DNA of 64,000 nt from Sphingobium chlorophenolicum. GTDB taxonomy: Bacteria; Pseudomonadota; Alphaproteobacteria; Sphingomonadales; Sphingomonadaceae. Every line of letters starts with the position of its first letter. Position 1 is the first letter of the stretch. Under the pieces are notes generated by a model. It had not been told where the DNA came from and ran no database searches. It worked only from the letters and a program-made list of their open reading frames with translations. Positions 57,841-64,000 of this stretch are shown piece after piece. The DNA is taken from assembly GCF_000722875.1 (NCBI RefSeq), contig NZ_JFHR01000003.1, positions 108,147-172,146 on the forward strand. Direction: 5' to 3'. The position numbers and the translations under genes were made by a program.

Positions 57841-58920
57841 TCAATTTCGACTGAACTTCGCACTCTCAAGGGCAGGGCGGAGCGCTTCGAGGATCTCGTC
57901 GACCGACGCTGTGCCCTTGGGGTTGATGTTGATCGTAATTCCCTTGGCCCGTGTATCAGCAAGAACCTGTCCGATCTCGCGACCCGAGGCGGCGGTGAGG
58001 GCCGGCTTGGCACGGGGTACAGGCTTCTTCGACGCCGCGGGAGCCACTGCGGCTGCGGCCAGGCGCTCACAGACCTTGATACCCTCAATCTTGTCGCTTC
58101 CAGCGTCCTTCAGCGCCTGTTGCTCGGCACCGAGGGCTATAGCTGCGGCGATGATCGCGTCGCGGTGCTGTTCGTTCTTCAGCAGGGGCGAGAGCCGCAT
58201 GCCGTGTCGGACCTTGAGGTCTCCGGGCTCGGCGAACGCTGCCACGACCTCGTCCGGCAACTCCGCGAGCTGGAGGAGGTTGTGGAGGTTCTGCTTGGCG
58301 ATGGCCAAGCGATCGGCCATCTGCGTGCGAACCCCGTTGTAATATGCGTCGACAGCGTGCCTGTAATTGCGCGCACGCTCCAAATCGGTGACGTCCTCGC
58401 GCTCTCGATTTTCCAAATCGGCGAGCCGGAAAGCGGCCTCGTCATCGAGCGTCTCGATACGCGCTACGAGCTCGATTTCGCTATGGTTGTTGGCATTCAG
58501 CCAGGAAACCGAGAAATGCCGGCGGGTGCCGACGATCAACTCGTAGGGGGTCTCGGCGTTCGGCGTCCGCCGCACCACAACCGGCTCGCGGTTCGTCCCC
58601 TCCTCGCGGATGGAATCAATGAGCGAGGCACAGCGTTCGTGGCTCAGCGCCGCATGATCGCGAGCATTGCCCGGCCAGATGGAGCATTCCGAGGGCTTCA
58701 GACGGATAGTCGGACGTTTGACCGTGCGGGCGATTTCATCGAACGCAATACCACGCCGCTCCAGGAATGAGGGCGTCGAAGGTTCGTCGACCGGCTTATC
58801 GCGATCGACCAGCGCCTCGGCATCCGCGACTTCGGCCACGGGCGTGGGGGCAGGGGTCGTGCCGATGCTTTCGATGGCATTCGCCAGTAGGCTGCGACGC
58901 CGGCCCCCTGCGCTGCTCAT
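57841..58920 (-). CDS. parB: ParB partition protein (type Ia)
   Basis: 359 residues from MSSAGGRRRSLLANAIESIG at 58920, overlapping the parA stop (ATGA). ParB core: KRPTIRLKPSECSIWPGNAR, SLIDSIREEGTNREPVVVRR and YELIVGTRRHFSVSWLNANN. The HTH is ADRLAIAKQNLHNLLQLAEL. It binds parS and works with ParA to segregate copies. Candidate sites are the GTAAAACGC palindromes at 55235 and 57779. Confidence 0.9.
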   Translation of the reverse strand: MSSAGGRRRSLLANAIESIGTTPAPTPVAEVADAEALVDRDKPVDEPSTPSFLERRGIAFDEIARTVKRPTIRLKPSECSIWPGNARDHAALSHERCASLIDSIREEGTNREPVVVRRTPNAETPYELIVGTRRHFSVSWLNANNHSEIELVARIETLDDEAAFRLADLENREREDVTDLERARNYRHAVDAYYNGVRTQMADRLAIAKQNLHNLLQLAELPDEVVAAFAEPGDLKVRHGMRLSPLLKNEQHRDAIIAAAIALGAEQQALKDAGSDKIEGIKVCERLAAAAVAPAASKKPVPRAKPALTAASGREIGQVLADTRAKGITININPKGTASVDEILEALRPALESAKFSRN

Positions 58921-60119
58921 GCCGCCTCCGTCAGTCTGTCGGTGCCGACCTGCGCCATACGCGACGGCCACTGCTTGCAAATATCCTTTTCGATCTCGCG
59001 AAACACCATGTTGAGGTTGTCACGGCACCGCGTGTACGTCTGGTGCGACCCATATGGTTTGTTGATTTCGTAGATCGACGACATCGACAACCCGGCATTC
59101 TTGATCTCTTCCGACAGGAGTATCGGCGTCGACAGCATCTGGCCAGCGTAGGTCTTCTCCATGACCTGAAGCATTTGAGCCTCGTTGGTCCTGTTGGGCT
59201 GGAACATGGTACAGACGACGCGAATGAACCCGTAGTCGATCGAAGTGTCGAACTTCGAGACGAGGTCCATCGCTTCGCGACAGGTCTGCATGAAGTGGAT
59301 TGTCGAAAGATAATCGAGTTGCCGAGCCGGCACGGGGATCAGCAAGCCGTCCGCGGCCGTCAACGTGTTCACGCCCAAAAAGCCCATGGCAGGGGGAGGA
59401 TCGAGGATAACGACGTCATAGTCGTGCCGGACCTCTTCCAGGCCAATTCTCAGCATGCGGAACGCGCCGGCAATGGCGGTAGGGCCCTCCTCGATGGTTG
59501 CTGTCAGTTCCCACTCGGTGTCCTGGAGGCCCAGGTTGGCGGGGCAGATATCGATATTCGGCCACGAGGTCTTTTGGATCGTCTTTCGCAGCGAATCGGC
59601 TTCGTCGATTCTGGGGGAGAGGAAGTTCGAGAGCGTGTGCGTCTCGTCCACCAATGCCTCTAGATTGACGTCGAACATAACACTCATCGACGCCTGGGGA
59701 TCGCAATCGACAACAAGAACGCGATATCCCCGCAGCGCAAGGTAATCTGCAAGATGCTTGCCCGTCGTCGATTTGCTGACGCCGCCCTTGAAGTTCTGCA
59801 CGGCGATGACGACCGCGCGCTCGGAGGGCAATTTACCCATCTTGATGCCGAGCTTCTCGCGAATGGCGATCAAATCTTCGACCGTGTAGAATCGGCGTCC
59901 GTTGGTGGCCGTCTTGGGGGCGGGCAAGCGTCCGCGCGCCTCAGCCTTGGAAAGCGCTTCCGGCGTTCGGCCGAGCAATTCAGCGGCGACTGTCGCCCCC
60001 ATTGAAATGTTCAGCGTTTTGCGATCGGATGGATCAATGGCCGCCTGTCGCAGCACGGTCTTGGCATTCTCGCACGAGGTAATCATCGCATCGAGAATCT
60101 GACCCGACAGCATGGGCAT
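58917..60119 (-). CDS. parA: ParA partition ATPase with N-terminal HTH (type Ia)
   Basis: 400 residues, MPMLSGQILDAMITSCENAK; ATG at 60113 also possible. N-terminal helix-turn-helix of MerR type (TVAAELLGRTPEALSKAEARG, FYTVEDLIAIREKLG). Deviant Walker A VIAVQNFKGGVSKSTTGKHL near residue 108, then VLVVDCDPQASMSVMF and VVILDPPPAMGFLG. The HTH lets it repress its own operon. First gene of parA-parB-rep. Confidence 0.95.
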   Translation of the reverse strand: MPMLSGQILDAMITSCENAKTVLRQAAIDPSDRKTLNISMGATVAAELLGRTPEALSKAEARGRLPAPKTATNGRRFYTVEDLIAIREKLGIKMGKLPSERAVVIAVQNFKGGVSKSTTGKHLADYLALRGYRVLVVDCDPQASMSVMFDVNLEALVDETHTLSNFLSPRIDEADSLRKTIQKTSWPNIDICPANLGLQDTEWELTATIEEGPTAIAGAFRMLRIGLEEVRHDYDVVILDPPPAMGFLGVNTLTAADGLLIPVPARQLDYLSTIHFMQTCREAMDLVSKFDTSIDYGFIRVVCTMFQPNRTNEAQMLQVMEKTYAGQMLSTPILLSEEIKNAGLSMSSIYEINKPYGSHQTYTRCRDNLNMVFREIEKDICKQWPSRMAQVGTDRLTEAA

Positions 60120-60650
60120 GTCCCCTTTTTGAACCCAAACCGGCCACGGTTCGTGAAAAGCACCGCATAATGGCCCCTAATCCCGGACAGATATGCCAAA
60201 TGCAGGGTGGTTAGTCAAATAGGGTGACCTGACCCGGCGTGCGCAGGGACAAGCCCTCTTATTGCCCCCGAGTCCCGGACCATCCGCGTGTGTATCATTT
60301 CGCCTATAAACCCGGACGAAAATCAAGATGAGTCACTCGCCAGCACGCGCCGCTTGAGGACTTATCCTCAAGTCTTGTCCGACTTTGAAGCTCAGACAAC
60401 GGGCATTCACAGCAACGCGAATCATCTCAAAGATGATTGGCGGGCACAGCGTCAGAGATGGAACCTCTCAGTCCACGGCGATTCGGCTCGAGCCGGGACT
60501 ATTCGCTCCAACAACTGCTTTCGAGACATGAAAAGAGTCGCGTCTCGCACGACCCATCGCGCGATCTGTTCCGTCTTGCTTCTCCGATAACCTCTAAAAC
60601 GGTGTTCGTGGAGAAGGGGAGGGGGGCCGAGGTTGTGAAAGGAGCCGATC
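60120..60650. other. promoter region of parA-parB-rep, otherwise gene-free
   Basis: About 530 bases. The motif CCCGGAC occurs three times (about 60184, 60274, 60310) upstream of parA and may be the ParA HTH operator. No gene seen on either strand. Confidence 0.45.
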
Positions 60651-60980
60651 ATGGCCCTCACAGCCGAACGACCTTCGCAGCAACTCATCGATCTTGTTGG
60701 CGCACTTGGCGGCACATGGCACGGCAGAACCGCCATGTGCCTTTGCCCGGCGCATTCCGACAGCACCCCAAGCCTGTCGATCCGCCAGGGCAATCGCGGA
60801 ATTCTAGTGACCTGCTTCGCCGGATGCGACCGGGAAGACGTTCTGCGTGAACTCCGACGCGTGCCCATTCGCGACCATTTCAGCTATACCGATACTCCTG
60901 CCGTCTCTTCCGGCAATGCCAGCCGGCTATGGGATGACGCCCTTTCCCTCGGAGGCACGCTGGCAGAACGCTATCTATAG
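60651..60980 (+). pseudogene. truncated CHC2-zinc primase-like gene
   Basis: 109 residues that match the N-terminus of the protein at 46621-47460: LVGALGGTWHGRTAMCLCPA, then HSDSTPSLSIRQGNRGILVT and CFAGC, with C30, C32, H35, C55, C59 in the same positions. It stops by TAG right after LAERYL, where the full protein continues into the helper and Toprim regions. A good ribosome site (GAAAGGAG) precedes the ATG, so a zinc-finger fragment could still be made. Confidence 0.75.
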
Positions 60981-61390
60981 CGGCCTGCAATGATGCTCGA
61001 CCAAACGCGCAATAGAGGGGAGTTTTCGGCGCAGATTAGTTGAGACGGATGGCGTTGCTCGACGCACATTGCGTGAGACGCAGCGCACGATCGGTGAGAC
61101 GGACGCACAATGCTGATACGCTGACGCAGGATGCCGGTTTGGCGCCATCACAGCGGCAACCCTGCCGCCCTCATCTCGTCGGTGAGTTCACGGGTCCGCA
61201 CCGGGTCGAGGCCACCATGCAGCAGCTTTCGGAGCTCGGCGAGCTTGGTGTAAACCAAATCGGGTCAACCTCCACCAAGGCCTTTTTCAGCGATCTTCAA
61301 CTGCTGTGACATCAATTTGAAGCAAACGTGCTGTACACATCGCATGTTAAAGCCTGGAATTAATATCAAAGCTAATCGGAGCCTGCGGTG
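60981..61390. other. gene-free region with short repeats and a coding relic
   Basis: GTGAGACG or TGAGACGG recurs at about 61040, 61073 and 61096. On the minus strand 61150-61260 reads VYTKLAELRKLLHGGLDPVR without flanking gene, a probable remnant. No intact gene. Confidence 0.4.
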
Positions 61391-61972
61391 ATGGAAAGGC
61401 GCAAGTCACCTCGGCTACTAGGCGTTTTGGCTATTGCCTTGGCGGCGCTTGGCGTTGTCAGTTCCCTGGTTCTTCGTCAATCTGGATCCTATAGCGATAA
61501 GCGCGGCGAGGTCCAGGTGGTCACCGGCTCCTCTGCATTGCCTTCCCTGACCCCCAGCGCTATCTCCTCACGCGTGGCCGATACCACAGAGGAGAAGAGT
61601 AGCGCATTCGATATTTCAGGCGATCCGGAACGGGTCCGGCGTTCCCTTCACAGCCAAAGCCGCGATCTCGCATGGGCACCGGGTACCGAAGGCAAGATCA
61701 GAGAAGTATTTGCCTCGGCTGGCGCTCCCACGCAAATTTCCGTAGATTGTCGATCAGCCGGATGCGAAATCAAGGGTGAGCTTTCGGGCCTTAGCAGCTC
61801 AAACTTGCCGCAAGTGTTAAATCGGATCGCTGGCGAACCAGTCAACAAAGCTTTGCGCGCAAGCGGCTTGACGCCAGACAAAAGTCCAACATACAGCATT
61901 ATTTCAAACGACCCGGTGAGGGTATCGTTTAGCAGAGTCGTCTCGCGTGATATCGCTCAGGTGGAGCGATAA
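61391..61972 (+). CDS. hypothetical membrane-anchored protein
   Basis: 193 residues from MERRKSPRLLGVLAIALAAL; GTG at 61388 possible. One N-terminal membrane span, then a periplasmic part. Near residues 115-130 it has ISVDCRSAGCEIKGEL, a CxxxxC motif seen in other exported proteins of unknown role. It starts a three-gene group of lower GC than the backbone, suggesting later gain. Confidence 0.65.
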   Translation: MERRKSPRLLGVLAIALAALGVVSSLVLRQSGSYSDKRGEVQVVTGSSALPSLTPSAISSRVADTTEEKSSAFDISGDPERVRRSLHSQSRDLAWAPGTEGKIREVFASAGAPTQISVDCRSAGCEIKGELSGLSSSNLPQVLNRIAGEPVNKALRASGLTPDKSPTYSIISNDPVRVSFSRVVSRDIAQVER

Positions 61973-61975
61973 GAG

Positions 61976-62392
61976 ATGCCGTTTCGCTTTATCATACGAT
62001 CCGTGGCTCTCAAGGGATTGTTTGTATTTACCGGCTGCATTCAACTTTCTGCATGCTCAGCTGTAGCGCCGTACGTAGCGGCATCTCCACCTACCGATAT
62101 CGTGATCCCGGAACATTTAAATGGCCGGCTGTCGTACCGCGGCAACTGTACCTACCTTATGGTTTCTGGATCAAAGCGGACGCTGATCTGGCCTCATGGT
62201 CATGTGTGGGACAGCACCGCGAAGGCAGTGAAGGCACCCGATGGCCGCCTCTTCAAAAGTGGAATGCAGGTTACGATCCGCGGCGGTGATGGGTCGATCG
62301 AGTTCCTGCAAGGCGATCCAGAGGCATATCAGCAGCTCCAAGCATGTGGAGGTCCGTACGTAACCAGTAGCTATGTTGAAGGAGAAGGGTGA
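61976..62392 (+). CDS. probable lipoprotein
   Basis: 138 residues, MPFRFIIRSVALKGLFVFTG. A hydrophobic start and LSAC lipobox near residue 24 suggest a lipoprotein. The rest is beta-rich (GRLSYRGNCTYLMVSGSKRT, GSIEFLQGDPEAYQQLQACG). It begins 4 bases after the previous stop and overlaps the next start by one base (TGATG). Confidence 0.6.
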   Translation: MPFRFIIRSVALKGLFVFTGCIQLSACSAVAPYVAASPPTDIVIPEHLNGRLSYRGNCTYLMVSGSKRTLIWPHGHVWDSTAKAVKAPDGRLFKSGMQVTIRGGDGSIEFLQGDPEAYQQLQACGGPYVTSSYVEGEG

Positions 62393-63612
62393 TGAAGAAG
62401 CGTGCTTTTCGGCTTGGCGCAGCCTGCGTCCTCGCCTCGGTCGCGATTTCGGCAGCGCATGCCGTATCGAACACGAAAACCATTCGACTTGCAACGTTTG
62501 ACGAACCGTTCAACGATCCTGACGATGCGACTGCCAAACAGCTCTCGAAGACGGAGGGCCTTACTGTTGCAGAGGCGTCGCGACGTTTGCGGATCATGGG
62601 AGAGTTGGGGCGTCTGGCGCCCGCGCTCTCGGCACGTTTTCCCAAAGGCTTCGCTGGGGCCGAAGCGACTACGGGATCCGACTTCCGTGTTGCTATCTAT
62701 GGTGTAGCTGCGGACCTCGAAGCGATCGGTAACGCCGCACGTCAGTTCGCCGGCAAAGGTGAACTCGCCAGCGTTCTCGATGTTCGCACTGCACCAGTAT
62801 GAGAGTCTGAGATAGGGGCGCAGGCGCGGGGATATCTCTCATCGCTCGGCTCAAACGCTACGATCGCCACCAATGCGCGAACGGGGCAAATCAAATTATT
62901 GGTGAAAGATCCCACTTCCGCCCTCGCGGCGATTGTTGGCGGACGATTTCGTGCGGCGCCTGGAACGCAGATAGAGCAATTCGACGGCATTGCTCTCACG
63001 GCAACGGAGGTTCCGGGCGGCCAGAACTATCGCGGCACGTTCTCTAACGGCGACATCAATGAATGTACGCGAGGCTTTAACGTCAAACAAACCAACGGCT
63101 CGCTCTATGGCGTGACGACCGCAGGCCACTGCGAGAATAATGGCAGGGATGAAACCACCGGGGTTTCACTCGCATTTCGCCAAGAATGGGTGTCAAACGG
63201 CGTGGATAGCCAGTGGCACACATTCTCCGGCGGAAACAACTATCTGGTTGTTCCGAAGTTCTATAACGGTGCTGGGGTCGTTACCGTCACTGGAGCGCAA
63301 GGTGTCGCGCAAGGGCAGTATATTTGCAAGTATGGCCGATCGACAGGTCAGACATGCGGTTACACCGACCCATACACCTATACGGATAGTTACGGTGCCT
63401 TCTATAGAATGAACAGTAACTCGACCTATCCGCGGCAGAGCCTTGAAGGCGATAGTGGTGGCCCGGTCTTCACCGGGTCGATTGCGCTCGGACAGGTTCA
63501 CGGACGTGACGGGGGAAATCCGACGCCCGGCCCTGTCACTAACATGTATTTCACCCCGCTGACGGCTTGGGCACCGAACAACGTGACGGTCGGTGTTACC
63601 TGCTACTGCTGA
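62392..63612 (+). pseudogene. trypsin-like serine protease precursor with an in-frame stop
   Basis: One reading frame of 407 codons broken only by TGA at 62800-62802. Before the stop: signal peptide (MKKRAFRLGAACVLASVAIS) and pro-region ending VLDVRTAPV. After it, without frame change: ESEIGAQARGYLSSLGS, the rest of the pro-region, and the protease with His in YGVTTAGHCENN, Asp in NGVDSQWHTF and Ser in EGDSGGPVFTG. The family is the S1 streptogrisin/alpha-lytic type, secreted. A nonsense change, readthrough or a sequence error are all possible. Restart codons (TTG 62899, GTG 62902) lie inside the pro-region and lack a signal peptide. Confidence 0.75.
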
Positions 63613-64000
63613 CGCTCCAAATTGAGCCGTCGTTGAAAGATTAAACAGGCGGAGACTGGCGCCGCTTTCTCGATAGGCGAGGAAGCGGCGCGCTATTAAG
63701 GCCCGCCCACGCATGAGTATATAGCGGCAGCCCCAAAACTTGCCGACGAGTTGCCGCAACCAAAATGACCTGTGAGGAGGCCGTTCCGGGAAAGGCGTCC
63801 ATCAGGCTTGTGGCACGCTACAAAGTAATCAGAAAAACGACCGGGGCTGTTGAAAAATGCGCCGCTGGTGGCTGGGTCCGGTTGGGGGCGGAATGACACC
63901 CCAACGCGTAGCGATCCCGTCTCGCATGGGATCGAGAAATGGGAAAGTGACTATCCCTCCCGTTGCGGCGGCAGCCTTCGATATGTCGCTTTTACTTTCC
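63613..64000. other. gene-free end of window
   Basis: A 67-codon minus frame (63696-63899) has no ribosome site or recognisable domain and is not called. A hairpin GATCCC/GGGATC lies at about 63915-63935, directly after a CGCGTAGC, similar in layout to the box-hairpin units near 11 kb. Confidence 0.4.

Noticed and set aside
63696..63899. 67-codon minus-strand frame
   Set aside because: No ribosome site and no recognisable domain; the FFNSPG text resembles chance or an IS end.

Overview
The window looks like most of the backbone of a conjugative plasmid from a high-GC alphaproteobacterium, most likely a member of the Sphingomonadaceae. The reasons are the gene set (RPA-type replication initiator with ParA/ParB, a MobF relaxase next to a TraD-like coupling protein, ArdC, DUF736, DUF2493, DUF3768, a strawberry-notch-type helicase, an RHE_PE00001/DUF1612-like protein) and the overall base composition. 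No rRNA, tRNA, ribosomal-protein or other chromosomal core genes were seen. Species and family are inference.

Layout. 1-9.3 kb: a CsgG-like exported protein (cut by the window edge), small exported or membrane proteins, then TraI relaxase and TraD coupling protein with a ribbon-helix-helix accessory protein, all on the minus strand. 9.35-9.85 kb is a gene-free region with a perfect 11-bp hairpin, the best candidate for oriT. 10.2-20 kb: small plasmid-housekeeping genes (DUF2493, SSB, two DUF736 copies, a PemK-like toxin with its antitoxin). This stretch is unusually rich in repeats: an island of box-hairpin-box repeats, two copies of a ~195-bp element whose stems covary, and an inverted duplication carrying a live ssb and a dead one. 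20-32.3 kb: a long minus-strand series of unknown genes containing a plausible DNA-modification set (two PP-loop proteins, a Mom-like protein, a DpdA2/DUF7221-like deazaguanine transglycosylase), a GHKL ATPase, a protein made of seven Myb/SANT-like repeats, and a HerA-like ATPase. 32-47.5 kb: hypothetical genes, CsbD, HNH and SNase-like proteins, ArdC, a ParB-domain protein, a 1404-residue methyltransferase/strawberry-notch helicase, and a CHC2-zinc/Toprim primase-like protein. 47.6-48.5 kb: a compact type Ib partition pair flanked by TAGC-rich repeats. 48.8-54.3 kb: lytic transglycosylase, PoxB-like TPP enzyme, tyrosine recombinase and a DUF1612-like regulator. 55-60.1 kb: iteron origin interrupted by an IS200-family element, then rep-parB-parA. 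60.6-63.6 kb: a truncated primase-like gene and a lower-GC exported-protein group ending in a trypsin-like protease gene with an in-frame stop.

How it fits together. rep/parA/parB and the iterons give replication and segregation. TraI, TraD and the RHH protein start transfer, but no type IV secretion channel genes other than a lone VirB1-like transglycosylase lie in this window. ArdC and the putative base-modification genes are plausible anti-restriction functions. A shared feature at the heads of many minus-strand gene groups is a 5' leader made of a purine tract and a hairpin with the Shine-Dalgarno in a bulge or loop and the start codon beside or inside the closing stem. I regard this leader family, the covarying element, and the Mom/DpdA2/PP-loop set as the most interesting parts of the window.
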